The notes under the pieces: model-generated
Database searches by the model: none
What the model saw: only the letters and a program-made list of their open reading frames with translations
What the model was told of the DNA's origin: nothing
NCBI RefSeq assembly: GCF_031143425.1
Contig: NC_090442.1
Span: 425,895,776-425,959,775 of the forward strand
Source of the DNA: Pleurodeles waltl
Taxonomy: Eukaryota > Chordata > Amphibia > Caudata > Salamandridae
DNA: 64,000 nt
Direction: 5' to 3'
Position numbers and translations under genes: made by a program
Part shown: positions 44,300 through 56,529 of the stretch, piece after piece
How the letters are laid out: each line of letters starts with the position of its first letter
Position numbering within the stretch: position 1 is the stretch's first letter

Positions 44300-45400
44300 A
44301 ATAATGTTTTGAACTAACAAAAACACAGAAATGTGACACTGCTTATGACTTCACGTATTACATCACTCATAACATGTTCTATTACATCATTTTTGACATC
44401 ACTGATGACATCTCAAATGACATGCAGGCCCTGCATCTAACGCCCCACAGAAATCCTCCTGGAAGGAGCAAACCCCACATTGCAGATGCCTTTGCTCATG
44501 TGTGCCATGGGGTTAGCCCCAGGGCCTTTGTTGCAGCTGTGTGGCCACATCCCCTTCCCAATCCTCAAAAAGCCATGGGGACCCCATCCCCCAGGGCCTT
44601 GTTTATTTTAAATGGGAGGTGGGCACATGGCCCTCTCCCTGAGCATAATTAGTCCCTGAGGACCCTATCCCCTAGGGCCTTGTTTAATTTGAAGGGGAGT
44701 GATCCCCTTGCTTGAGTCTCATTAGGCCCTCAGGACCCCATCCCTTGTGGCCTTATGTATTTTGAAGGGAAGGGAACACTGGGCTTTATGGCCCCCTGCC
44801 TGAGCCATTTTTGGCACAGGGGCCCCCTTCAGTTAATTAAACAACGTGGTATCACTCTGCCATTTTGGGGTTTTATTGCAAAAAATGTCACTTTTAAAAA
44901 ACATTTAGCCCCATGAGAGATTCCTCTGGGTCCCCGCCATAGATCTAGCAGGGCATGGTATCCCTTCCCTATTATTATATAATATATTTATAATAAAATT
45001 ATAATAAGAACATTGAAATGTTGAGCACTCCATTGGAGACAATGGAGTAGCTCTGGGCTTCTATTGGCTGGTAAAAGCCCGGAGCTCCAACATCTCAATG
45101 TGTGCCTCTCACAACAACAGCTGTGATCAGAGGCCTCACGATTTCAAACCTCGGGCTGCGTGAGGTCTTTGTTTAACTAGTTAGAACAATCAGCACTGAT
45201 GGAGTAGAATGCTCTAATAGCTTTATAGCTGTCTGTAACTGGGCTATACTATACAGGCCATTAAATGCCCCCTTCCTTGTTAACGGCCCTTGCCTTTAAT
45301 GCTGCAGTGGGCCTTTAATGGCCAGGCCGGCTATAAAGCTATATTATATGCTTTGATTTAAAAAAATGTTCAGTACAGGGCACTAAGGGACTCATTGTGT
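44300..45400. repeat. Unassigned DNA with short GC-rich tandem repeats
   Basis: Three units of 74-80 bp containing GGACCCCATCCCCCAGGGCCTTGTTTA occur at about 44579, 44659 and 44733. The remainder shows no gene or repeat end. Confidence 0.5.
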
Positions 45401-46264
45401 ATCTCATTGTGTGCATGAATGTGTGAGTGTGTGTCAGTGCATCTGTGAGTGTTGTAGTGTGTGCGTGGTTGTATGCATGTGAGTGAATGCGTGTAAGAAT
45501 GGTGAAGTGAGTGCATGTCTACATGTCAGTGTGATTGTGTGTAAGAATGTGTGTGAGTATGTCTGGAAGTATGCATGTATGAATGTGTTTATGCTAGTGT
45601 TTGTATGAATGCGTGTATACCAGTGTTAGTGAATGGATGGATGTGTGGTGCGTGTAGGTGTCTGTGTGCGTGTATGCGGGGAGGGGGGTAGGGGTCAGGG
45701 GCTCTGTGACTGTAGTGGGATGGGGAGGAGGGGTGATGTTTGCATATGTGGCTGTGGGGGGGTGGGATCAGTTGTGTGGTGTGTGTGTGTGCAGGTGTGT
45801 GCGTATCTGCGGGGGTCTGTGTGTGTCTGTGTGCGTGTATGGGGGTTGGGTGGTGTGAATGTATTGGAGGGGTGGGTGGGTGGGTGTGAATGTATGGGAG
45901 GGGGTGGGGATTAGTGCGTGCATAAGTGGGTGGGTTGGTGGGTCAGTTTGGATGGAGGGGGCATCAGGTGAGTGTTGGGGGGAGCTGCATACTGGTGACA
46001 GGGAATGAATGGTTTAAGTGGCATTGCTAACACCACATAAACCATGGTAGTAGGCCGGCTCATAATGCCATGGGTGGTACAATGTTGGCCGTCAGGCTGG
46101 TGATAGACATCTATGGCCTTGCGGTATGAGTGGAGAAGTGACGGGTTGGCTGCAGCCAACCCGCCAGTATCATAATGTGGCGGTATGTACCGCCAGGCTT
46201 TTGGCGGTAATACCATCACATTAACTCTGGCGGTCAGAAGACTTCCAGGGTCATAATGAGGGCC
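45400..46264 (-). mobile_element. TCATTATGACC-type inverted-repeat element, with TG-rich tract
   Basis: The right end GGTCATAATGAGGGCC is the inverse of the left end at 23172. Inner blocks (GGCGGGTTGGCTGCAGCCAACCCG, GGCGGTACATACCGCC, CCATGGTTTA, CCCTGTCACCAGT) follow in the same order. As at 23530, a CA/TG-rich stretch (here 45400-45900) lies beside it. The left end is uncertain. Confidence 0.6.
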
Positions 46265-46641
46265 TAAGTACCTGAGTCCTGCAATGGCTGCCAGCAACAT
46301 TTTCTTCAAGTAATTGGCAGCCAATTAGAGTGCTCACTCCCAACCAGTGAGAAGGCCCAAGGGAAAAAAAAGTAGAGGTCGGTGATAAATTCTGCTCTGC
46401 TAGTGTAGTTGGTGGATTTCCGGCCAAATTTCAACAACCGCCGCATGGCAGAGTTTTTCCTCCAATGGAAAGTTGGTGAACATGAGTGAGATTTAGTGTC
46501 CCCTAGCACAATTTTCAGTTTCTAATAGGGGACCTGGACGTTCGCAGTCAGTTTAAAATGTATTCGAGAAGCAGCTAAATTAACTTGAGAAGCAGCCCCC
46601 TCTGCATATGTATTTATCTATTTATGCACATAACAAACTGA

Positions 46642-47274
46642 GGGTCTCATTCGAATCTTGGCTTAAGACCATCCAATCGTGGTAGCGCTCAGTAGGACCA
46701 CTGCACTCCTGGTGATCCGATCGCCAGATTACAACCCTGTCAGTGAGACCACCAGGGGCTGCCGCAACTGCCAGGATCCTGGAACTCTGGGGTAGCAGCG
46801 GTTGGAGTCTTGGTCAGCCACAGCAGTGCCCATGGCAGCACGGCCATGCTGATCACGAGTCCACTTTCCGCCAGCCTTTCCATGGGGGTTTCACTGCCAT
46901 GGAAAGGCTGGTGGAAAGCCAGTGCTAGGGTACACGGTGGGCTTGCACTGCCTATGCCCATGGCAATGTCAGTTCAGGAGCCCCCTGCCAGCACCTTTGG
47001 AATGCTCTGTCTGCTCTGAAGACAGTGCGCATTAAGAGGGTACTGTTGTGCAACCTTATTGGCCCCGGCTCCCTTAAAGGAGCCAAGGCCAATGCCATGG
47101 CACTGTTTCTGCCCTGCTAACTGGTAGAAACATCATAATATGATGTGGCCACTGGTCAGCCCCGTGTAAACTTTGTAATACGATGGGGGGAGGGGAGGAG
47201 GACGCCAATATGACGGCAGCCTCACCCCTGTGGGTTTGGTGGTCTGACGGTCGGACCGTCAAACTCATAATGAG
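46642..47274. mobile_element. Inverted-repeat element (about 630 bp)
   Basis: Left GGGTCTCATTCGAATCTTGG and right CCGTCAAACTCATAATGAG are degenerate inverted copies. The inner palindrome CCAGCCTTTCCATGGGGGTTTCACTGCCATGGAAAGGCTGG and the CCTTTGGAATGCTCTGTCTGC block match 36603 and 39234. Non-coding. Confidence 0.65.
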
Positions 47275-47463
47275 TGTTTGTATTGAGTCACGCTAGAACT
47301 AGATTACTGTTTTCAGAATAAATAGATAGGAATAACGTACTTTACAAAACTGTGTAGACTCAGGAAAACAGTTTTTATTGTTTAAAAGCTTACAGAGTTC
47401 TGTGGTAATACCTAAAAAGAAACAATAAATTATTGTGGTACTAATCAAAGGTTTTAAAAGAAA

Positions 47464-48390
47464 GTCCACCACTGCACTCTATGCAACTGCACTGTACTCC
47501 ACTGCACTCTGCTCTGCACCACTCTGTGCCACTGCACTCTATGTCCCTGCACTCTAGGCCACTGCACTCAACTCTGCACCACCCTATGCCATTGCACCAC
47601 TGTACTATATGCCACTCTACTCTACTGCATTATTCGCCAATGTGCTGTTCTCTGCACCACTCAACTCTATACCACTGCACTTTATGCCACTGTACACTAC
47701 TCTGCACCACTCTACTTTGAACCACTGTATTCTACACCACTGCACTGTCTGCCACTGCACTCTGCAGCACGCTATGCCACAGCACTCTACACCACTCTAC
47801 TGTGCACCACTGTACTCTATTCTACACCACTGTACTTTATGTCACTGCACTCTACTCTGTACCACTGAACTCTATGCCACTGCACTTTAAGGTTCTGCAC
47901 TATATTCCACTCTACTCTAGTCTGCACCACTCTATGCCACTCTACTGTCTGTCATACCACCCCACACACTGCTACTCTGTGTCACTCTGCCACACTCCCA
48001 CTATATTTTACTCTGCACCATTCTTCTCTGTGTCTCTGCACTGCATGCAATTGTAGTCTACTCTGCATTACTCTACTCTACACCACTGCACTGAACCCTA
48101 CTTTACCCTATGCCACTGCACTCTTGCACTTTACTCTGCACCACTTATGCCACTCTACTCTACACCACTCTACTGTACTTCATTCCACTCTACACCACAG
48201 TACTCTATGTGTACATCACTCTAGTCTAGTCTGCAAGACTCTACTCTATGCCACTGTACTCTACGCCACTCCAAGCTGCTCTACTCTGCTCTACGTTAAG
48301 CTCTGCTCTACTCTATGTGCACATCACTCTAATCTATTCTGCAAGACTCTACTCTATGCCACTGTACTCTACGCCACTCCAAGCCATTCT
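47464..48390 (+). repeat. CCACT-type degenerate satellite, left block
   Basis: Hundreds of bases of CCACTGCACTCTATG/CCACTCTACTCTG words with a loose 5- and 15-bp period. Because the period is a multiple of three, long frames rich in His, Ser, Leu and Thr stay open; they are not genes. The same array resumes at 51240. Confidence 0.9.
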
Positions 48391-48399
48391 ACTTAGTTT

Positions 48400-50265
48400 T
48401 TCCCACAATATAACTTCAATTGTGCACTATATGTCCCCCTCAATTTGTATTTCCACTTTGTAAACCCTATCTGGAGGGGGAGACTCACAGATCTGCAGTT
48501 TTGACCTCTAGAAAGTCATTAGCTAATGTCACATCCAGAAGATCTTGAAGATTTTGACGACCTATTGTGGCCTCTGCTCCACTGACTAGCAGAATCGGTG
48601 CCCATGTCCTGTTCTTTAGTAAAGGTCTCATGTGTGACATTTGTAGCCAAATTTGCTGCCACATTTTTCTTTTTGAATTGTGCTTTCTGTTTGTTAGGTT
48701 CTTCTTCCTTCTTTATGGAAGGATCAGATGAGCGTTGTGAATGTTATCTTGGTTTCATGTACGTGTTTCATTGTTCAGAAAGGAACAAGATTGGCATGTA
48801 TCAATATTGATATCTATCAGGAGTTTTTAAACTATCCCTATTTCTCAAATGATAGCATTTCTCAGAGGTCTCCCAACGCAGAGATCCTCCTCTTTGTTTT
48901 ACATTATCTTTATTTTGCTTATGTCAGCATTTTTTAGAACCCTCAGCTGCTTGCTTGGTAGAATCCTTACTGAATTTACCTTGTAGCCATGGTTTACCTT
49001 GTCTGGCTTCCTGACATCCCAACCTATTCTAAACTAGGTCTCTGCAATAATCTTTTGCAGCTCACGTTCTTGATCCTGTACAGGAACATTCCGGAGCCAC
49101 TGGCATACTGCAGATGCTACTGCTTCCCCTGTGAGGTTACTTAATATTATTGAGGATACTGTGGCAAAGTTGGCCATTAACTGCATTCCCAGATCTATGC
49201 CTTGGACAGCCCCATATTCATCCTGAATTTGTTTTAACACTTCTGTAAGATTCAGAAGTGTTGGTGTACCATGTGAGGTGGTGTAGAGTACAGCAAACAC
49301 TGCACCCCAAGTGGCGCAGTTGTCCACTGGGGAACCATCCCAGATGGCAAGCACGTTGTGAGAATTCTATTTCTATCTTAGGGTCTCGTATGTGGCAAAA
49401 CACTGCTTCCAAAACGCATTTTGTTTTGCGCTAACCAAATCGGAATCTATTCATGTTTGGCAGTTACTTTATCAATAATTGAATGCACAGTAACAGGATT
49501 AATGCCCACAGTGGCCACATTTGGTTTGGCTGGTGATGCCCTTGCTGGGGCGTGTTCAAAATCCTCATTACAAATTGTGTTAATCTTCTATATATGTCTA
49601 CTAAATTAGTGTATAGTCTGCATACGCCTGCTGCCCCCTTTGTACCTATATTAGGATGCAGTGTGTAAGTAGCCAATTCTGTCTGTTTAGGTCTGTCATT
49701 ACTTAAAGGATCTAGTCTAACAATCTGTGGTAAGGACCCTTCAAGACAATTTTGGTGTCCTTGACAAGGTAGTGGTATTTCTAAATACCCGTATGGTCTG
49801 TATTGTGCTGGTGCATTTACTGGAGTGTAATGATGAAATGTATGTGTGTTCCCATTTGCTGCTGGAAAGGTAACTCAAGAGTAAACATTGTTTTTTCTGT
49901 ATACATGGTGAGCCTCAATGACAAATGTAACTTCTCCTCCCTCTTCTCTGAGGCCATTATTTCTTAAGTGTGTTGTGAGGGGGAGTCTCTTTGCTGCAAT
50001 TATGACCATGTTTTGATCTTCTTTTATTAAAACGGAATGAAACTGTTCAACAATAGAAACACCCATTGGGGAGATCCTTTTAAAGGTTCAAGCTTGAACA
50101 GTCTACAGCATCAAATAGGTACTATATATCTAGCTGAGTAGGATATTCCATAATACCTCGGACGTCTCAGTATAAGGTAATTAGGGTGCCTTTTACATGT
50201 AATGAGCTAGAGATACTTGCGAGATCCATAAAGTCAGTGCCTAACCAACGTCGGTGGTGCCAGAT
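48400..50265 (-). pseudogene. Decayed endogenous-retrovirus-like Gag region
   Basis: On the minus strand a frame begins MGVSIVEQFH (50066) about 200 bases after a candidate primer-binding site, as expected for a Gag with an N-terminal Met-Gly. It continues through 49464-49676 in the same frame across one stop (49875-49877). After a frameshift it continues at 49034-49354 with a helical, capsid-like stretch (TEVLKQIQDEYGAVQ, later VCQWLRNVPVQDQERELQKI). No pol or env is seen to the left. It is an old broken copy; the retroviral class is not resolved. Confidence 0.5.
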
Positions 50266-51240
50266 TGTAGGATTCCCATTGTAGTAACAAGACTGCTGGG
50301 TTTAAGCCAGCAGCACCACGGAGTGGTAACTGAGTCTGGTCCCACACTGTGTGGCATCTGTCAGCCTAACCCTTCTGGCTAGCTAGCAGCACCCCACCAA
50401 TACCATAGCTAAAATGGATTTGTAACAGCCTATTGCATGAGACTCTAAGACTTCACAGGGAAGTTATGGTAAAAAAGATTGTACCCCTTTCGCTCGGTTA
50501 TACAAGTCTCATGCATACAAAGAGAAACAGAAGCAAGGTTTGGTTCAATAGGTTTTATTGAAGCAACTGTGTTATTTGTAAAAAGTCATGAATTGTGAAT
50601 ATGAGGACAATGAAACACAACACTATTACAGCAATAGCCAGGAAAGTGAAACACAGGAAGTGTCCCACCATATTGTCACAATAGCTTCTCTAATATTCCT
50701 ACTTACACTTCTACATTTCTACGTGAGAGCAAATAGTGGTGAAATCCATAACCCGCCCACCTAGTCCCAGGAAGAAAGGAAGCCCAAATCCCCTACCAGA
50801 GGTAAAGAAGAGGGCTGTTTGTCTGCTGGGAGTCATTCCACATAGAGGAAGTGCATGAGATGGCAGGCTGACTGAAATGTCCATTATAAGTTAGTGAGGG
50901 CAGCATGTTGTTTTATGATAAAACATCTTGCTGTTCTGAGAACTGCCCTGACGTGACAGCATACATTTTCTGGATATGGTAGACACTGTACTCTCTGGAC
51001 TGTCAATACCCGGCAATCTATTTTATACAGCCTTGGAGAGAGCACAGGATAAAATGTCGGCAAAGAAATGAATAACAAATTCTGCATGCAACTGTTAAAA
51101 ATAATAAAACAATACCACTAAAATGATGCCTTGCTTAGACAATCAACGGAATAAAAAAAGTGAATAGGTGAGAGGGCACAGGCCTCAGAACCAAGCTAAC
51201 ATAAATGTGCCAGTATAAATGCTAAAATGCTAAAATAACC
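50266..51240 (-). mobile_element. Probable LTR of the retrovirus-like element
   Basis: The internal edge reads TGTAGGATTCC on the plus strand (CA end on the minus strand) at 50266. Next to it is a minus-strand TGGCACCACCGACG, a candidate primer-binding site. A minus-strand TATA-like CTGTATAAAA is at 51021-51030 and AATAAA at 50554-50559, in the order expected for an LTR. The outer end is not defined; the satellite array resumes at about 51240. Confidence 0.45.
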
Positions 51241-52965
51241 TCACAACACTACTCCACTGTACATCACCTTACTATACTCTATGCTGCTTTGCTTTACACC
51301 ACTGCACTGTACACCACTGTACTCTACTCTGCAGGACTTAATGCCACTGCACACCACTCTACTCTATGCCACTACATTGTATGCCACTATACACTATTCT
51401 GCACCACTCTACTCTAAGCCATTGCACTCTACACCACTATACTCTATGCCACTCCCCTGTATTATAAGCCAGTCCACTCTACTCTGCACTGCTTCACTAT
51501 ATGCCACTGCACTTTACACCACTGTACTGTACTCTGCACCATTTTACTCTATACACTGTACTCTATACCACCATACTCTGCACCACTCTGCTTTACACCA
51601 CTGCACTCTGTCACTGCACTCTACTCTGCACCACTGCACTCTAGGCCACTGCACTGCTCGCAACTGTACTCTACGCCACTCTATTCTGGTCTGCAGCACT
51701 TTACTCTATGCCACTGTACTGTATGCCTCACACTCCACTCCACACAATGCCACTCTACTCTACACCATTGTACTCTATGCCAGTCTACTCTATGCCACTT
51801 CATTGTATGCCAATCTACTTTAATGTAGACCACTCTATTCTACACCACCCTTCTCTACATCAGCCTAATCTACACCACTCTACTAAATGCCAGTCTAAGT
51901 CACTCTACTCCTCTCTACGCTACTTTACTCCACTCTACTCTACTCCACTCTATGTGTACACCATTCTAATGTAGTCTGCAACACTCTACTGTATGCCACT
52001 GTACTCTACGCCAACCAAAGACATTCTTTTCCACACCACTCTATGCTATTGTATTCCACTCTACCCTACATCCCTCCACAACACTCTATGATACTGCACT
52101 CCATGCCACTGTAGTGCAGGCCACTGTTCTCTAGTCTGCAGCACTCAGGGTCACTGCACTCTGTTGCTCTACCATACACCACTGTACACCACTGTATTAT
52201 ATGCCACTGTACTCTACTCTGCACTACTCTACTTTATTCCATTGCATTCTACATCACTACACTCTATGCCATGCTACACTTCATTTTTGTACTGTATGCC
52301 AATCTATTCTAGTCTGCATCACTGCACTGTAGGGCACTTCACTATATGCCACTGCACTCTTTACCACTGTGCTCTAGTCTGCTCCCCTCTACTCTATGCC
52401 ACACCACTACACTCTACACACTGCCACTGTATGACACTCTAGCACACTCCACAAATTACCACTCTACTCTATGCCACTCTACTGTACCCCACTCTATTCT
52501 ATCCTGCTTCACTCTGCTGATGCCTCTGTGTTTTACCAGACTTCACTCTACCCCACTTCACTCTACCCTAACCTACTCTAAGCTACTGCACTCTAGGCCA
52601 CTGTACTGTACTCTGAATTACTCAAGGCCACTCTACTGTATGCCACTCTATTCTACTCCAGATTACTCTACGTCACTCCAAGCCACTCTACTCTCCTTTA
52701 CTGTATTGCACTCTACCCCAGTGCACTGCACACCACTCTACTCTATGACACTGTTGCCTACTCTGCATCACTTTACTCTATGCCACTGCACTCTATCCCA
52801 CTCTAATTCACTCTGCTCTATGCCCCTTAAAGACACTTTATTGTTAACCACTCTACACAATGCCACTGCACTCTATGCTACTCAAAGCCACTCTACTCAG
52901 GTGCACTCCATTCTACGCCACTCCATCCCACTCCACTTCACTATATGACATTGACATGCCCTCCA
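51240..52965 (+). repeat. CCACT-type degenerate satellite, right block
   Basis: Same motif as 47464-48390: CCACTGCACTCTAC, CCACTCTACTCTG and related words, about 1.7 kb. Long plus-strand frames (180 and 200 codons) reflect the period. Confidence 0.9.
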
Positions 52966-53029
52966 ATCTACATTACACCTCAATAAATTGTCAAGAAAGT
53001 ACAGCTGTATTATTGAAATATCAAACTAA

Positions 53030-53415
53030 ATAACATTATATAATTAAAAAACAATTGTCAACAAAAAAAACAGACTACATGAACTATATCTCGTGCCTTC
53101 CCCATGCACTGCTTATACTCTTTCATTTTACATCAATTATAGCACATAAAATCACAACATTTATATTATGAGAACAGTCTGCATGGTCACAGTGTGAGTT
53201 CTAGTTCATGTAGTCTGCCTAGCGAGTTCACAACACTGCATACCAAGGTGCAAAAGTTATAGTAAGTTTTGTGTGTGCACAAATTATAAACTTAAGCTAT
53301 AAATATACTGTTAGAATGACCATTGTTTGTATAGGTGTGTATTGTAATTAAGTTTTCCTAACTATAACTTATCTTCAATATTTGTTTTTTCAGTAAAAAT
53401 AAATAAATTCAAAAA
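53030..53415. repeat. Diverged copy of the AACTATAAC terminal repeat
   Basis: Contains inverted CAGACTACATGAACTA / TAGTTCATGTAGTCTG, a GCATGCACTGCTTA block, and ends TTTTCCTAACTATAACTT...TTTTTTCAGTAAAAAT. These parallel the blocks of 56040-56510. Confidence 0.45.

Positions 53416-53416
<1 letters not shown>

Positions 53417-53460
<44 letters not shown>
53417..53460. repeat. (CA)n(TA)n microsatellite left of PLE-2
   Basis: CACACACA passes into an uninterrupted TA run directly before the Penelope-like coding frame. Confidence 0.95.
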
Positions 53461-53462
<2 letters not shown>

Positions 53463-53464
53463 AT

Positions 53465-55426
53465 TTGCTCAAATTGTGGAAGAGGACAAAGGATGTTTTT
53501 GCACAAAATCTAACAGCAGGCCAACGAACTGCACTAACATCCCTTAGAAAAGCAACCTCATTTGTGATAAAGCCAGCCGATAAGGGGAACAATGTAGTGT
53601 TGTGGGATGCTACAAAGTATCAACAGGAAGTAAAGAGACAACTGTTGAATCCAGGCTGTTATGAGATATCGACAATGTCAGCTTACCGCCATTCTATAAG
53701 TAGGTTCCATGATTTGCTCTTTGAAGGCGTCAGCAGAGGTCTGCTCTCAGATGACGAGTATACGTTTTTACTGGTACGGAAACCAGTAGTACCTTGCTTC
53801 TATCTGTTACCCAAGATTCACAAGGATATTGAGAACCCTCCGGGTCGACCTATAGTGTCAGCAAGAGGTAGTCTATTGGAGAATACTTCCATCTATTTAG
53901 ATTATTTTTTGAGTCCTTATGTATTTAATTTAAATTCATATTGTAGAGATACTACAGATTTTTTAACGAAAATACAGGATATTCCTTGGCAAACTGATTA
54001 TATCATGGTAACTATAGATGTAGTATCGTTATATAGCTGTATCCCACATGAGAAGGGAATTCAGGCATGCCGACACTTTTTTAGGGACAAACCGATCAGA
54101 CTCTCGGAACACTCTGAACTGCTTCTAAATATGTTAAGAGTTTGTCTCGAAAACAATTTCTTTTTGTATGAGGATTAATGGTATAGACAAACAACTGGGA
54201 CGGCGATGGGAAGTTGCTTTGCTCCCAGTTATGCCTGTCTATTTATGGGGTGGTGGGAAACGCAATTGGTGATGTCAGATGAAAATGTGAAATGGTTTCA
54301 ACATATCATATTTTGGACACGATATATTGATGATATATTTATGATATGGGAAGGTCCAGAATCAATATTGCATGATTTTCTGAATTCCTTACCAAACAAT
54401 GATCTGAATTTGCATTTCTGTTATAAAATACATAAACAGGTGATGGAATTTTTAGATATAGAGGTTAGTGTAGAGAAAGGTACGCTTCATACCAAACTGT
54501 TTAGAAAGAGTGCATCTGGAAACAGCATTCTACACGCCTCAAGTCACCACCCACCTAATGTTAAATGGAGTATACCCTACGGGGAATTGTTAAGAGCTAA
54601 GAGAAATTGCAGTACCCTGCAAAGTTTTGAGAGAGAACAACTAACAATGATACAGAGATTTAGATTTAGGGGATATCCACATAAAATAGTGAAGAATGCA
54701 TGTCGCAAGGTAAAAGAAGTTCAAAGAGCTGAACTATTGATTCCTAGAAAGAGAGGAGAAGATATTAATACCCTGAGATTTGTGACAGGATTTAGCGCAT
54801 ATTCTTCAGAAGTTAGGAAGATCCTCATGAAACATTGGCATCTTATTAAGGCTGACAGAACAATTGGTCAGCTAGTGAGTCGTACTCCAATGATAACTTA
54901 TAAAAGAAGCGGCTCTTTGAGAGATATTCTCGTACACAGTTACGCAAGGAAGACAAAAGGAACTTTCCTAGACAAACATCAAGGTTTCTATAAATGTGCC
55001 AAGTGTAAAGCGTGTAGATACAGTTCTAATCGTAAGCAATATGTGCTACCCACGGGCAGACGAGTAGACATTAAGAAATACATAAATTGTAATTCAGATT
55101 TCGCTATTTATGTAATAGAGTGCCCATGTGGATTGCAATATGTTGGAAGTACAATCTTTCCTCTGAAAAAACGTATTCTTGAGCACTGAAGAGCAATATT
55201 GAATAAGGATGCTGCTTATCCAGTAGTGCGACACTGTAATCTTAAACATGAGGGTAAAGTAGAGAAGATGAAATTCTTTTGGATTGACAGGGTCCTGGGT
55301 ACTCTGAGAGGGGGGGACAGAGAAAAACAATTAAGGAGATTGGAGTCTGAATACATTATTCAGCTAAATAGCCGTTATCCTTGGGGATTGAACAAGGACG
55401 AAGAACTTTCTGTCCATATTGGTTAG
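53465..55426 (+). pseudogene. Penelope-like element PLE-2: RT plus GIY-YIG endonuclease, two nonsense codons
   Basis: A single 654-codon frame is interrupted only by TAA at 54176-54178 and TGA at 55187-55189. Both could come from single C-to-T changes. In order: the pre-RT segment with IKPADKGNNVVL (codons about 35-50), RT fingers (FYLLPKIHK, GRPIVS), the palm motif ITIDVVSLY-like VTIDVVSLYSCIPH, GTAMGS, and the catalytic YIDD at 54323-54334. A thumb and linker follow, then a Cys-rich CAKCKACRY and the GIY-YIG nuclease with IYVIECPCGLQYVG (55106-55147). Penelope-like elements encode exactly this RT-GIY-YIG pair and copy through target-primed reverse transcription. The N-terminal part (present in PLE-1) is missing, so the copy is 5'-truncated. 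Few lesions suggest moderate age. Confidence 0.92.
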
Positions 55427-55995
55427 TCTGATGGTGGAAAGGCAGGGGAAAATTGTAATAATCCCATATTAGGTTATCTTTTATTTAAAAAAAGGCCTAA
55501 ATGAAAATTATTTTGATGATTGACTGGTTTATAGAGTGGCTCTTCCAATTATTTGCATTACTTTTTACTACATATCAGTATTACTCCAATAGGGGATGTT
55601 ACATGTAATAGATAATTAGAAATATAACATTAGAATTTTGTTATTTACGGAGGTGGGAGAAAAAAAAGGAGGTAGGAAATGAGAGAGAAAAGAAGGAAAA
55701 AAAAAAAAGGATTTTTTCTATGTCTATGGATAAGTGGATATACAGGAAGTGGGAGGGGCCACATTTTTGTTGTATGTTTGTAAAAAAAGGGCCAAGGAAG
55801 AAGACCGTGATGGTTGAAACGCGTTGCCCTATGTTTTGTTTAATGGAATTTCTGAAATAAACCAAGGCCAGTGACTTGCATGGAGTGCCTAAGTTTGATT
55901 TTCTTTTGGAGTGGATACAAAATGGGTCCTATGCCCATTCACTGAGCACCAACCTCGTCAGGCAAGTGCTGGAAGAAACACAGGACTGCTCTTCA
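55427..55995 (+). mobile_element. 3' noncoding region of PLE-2
   Basis: Between the ORF stop and the right microsatellite. GTGATGGTTGAAACGCGTTG at 55807-55826 resembles the conserved GAAACGCGT region found near Penelope-like termini and could be a decayed hammerhead-like core. AATAAA is at about 55855. The right half of the insertion boundary is not precise. Confidence 0.5.
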
Positions 55996-55997
55996 GT

Positions 55998-56038
55998 GAT
56001 ATATATATATATCTATATATATACACACACACACACAC
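55998..56038. repeat. (TA)n(CA)n microsatellite right of PLE-2
   Basis: ATATATATATAT with one TCT interruption passes into (AC)8, the mirror of the left flank. Confidence 0.95.
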
Positions 56039-56039
56039 T

Positions 56040-56510
56040 TAAAAAACAAAATGTTACATCTACATTATAATTAGGTATGCATGTTCAACATACCAAACCA
56101 TAGAAATTCACATGTTATAGTTAGAATGATCTCAAGTAACTATAACTTGTGCCCTAAGATAACTAGAACTCGCACCCCCGCCATGCACACTTTTTTGTCA
56201 AAAATGTTACTTTTACTACAAGTATTAGGTTGATGTTATCAATTATGTTATTAAAGATGTCATGAGTGCCATAATTTGTGGGGTAATTAGTAGTGCATGG
56301 CGAGGGAGCGAGTTAAAGTTACCTTAGGGCACAAGTAATATTTACTTGAGATAACTTTAACAGGTAAAAAAACCTTTGTTTTTTAAGTGAATTTCTATAT
56401 TTTTTTAAATTCTAATTCCTAACTATAACGTCCCTGTAACCTTTGTTTTTTTTCAGTGAATTTTTCTGTCTTTTTTAACCTACAGCAATTTTCATTACTA
56501 TACTTTATTC
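56040..56510. repeat. Left long inverted-repeat terminus, composite element copy B
   Basis: In order: ACATTATAATTAGGTATGC, CCATAGAAATTCAC, AAGTAACTATAACTTGTGCCC, an AT-rich centre, GTGCATGGCGAGGGAG, CCTTAGGGCACAAG, CCTAACTATAACGTCCCTGT and CAATTTTCATTACTATAC. The reverse complement of 61960-62480 gives the same blocks in the same order. Confidence 0.7.
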
Positions 56511-56529
56511 CAATGGTGGCATTTGTGGC

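Noticed and set aside
45633..45914. Gly/Val/Cys-rich frames on the plus strand
   Set aside because: They lie in a TG-rich low-complexity tract.
51281..52948. Long plus-strand frames of 180 and 200 codons (and similar ones at 47481-48396)
   Set aside because: They lie wholly in the CCACT-type array; the 15-bp period keeps the frame open. Composition is His/Ser/Leu/Thr/Tyr repeats.
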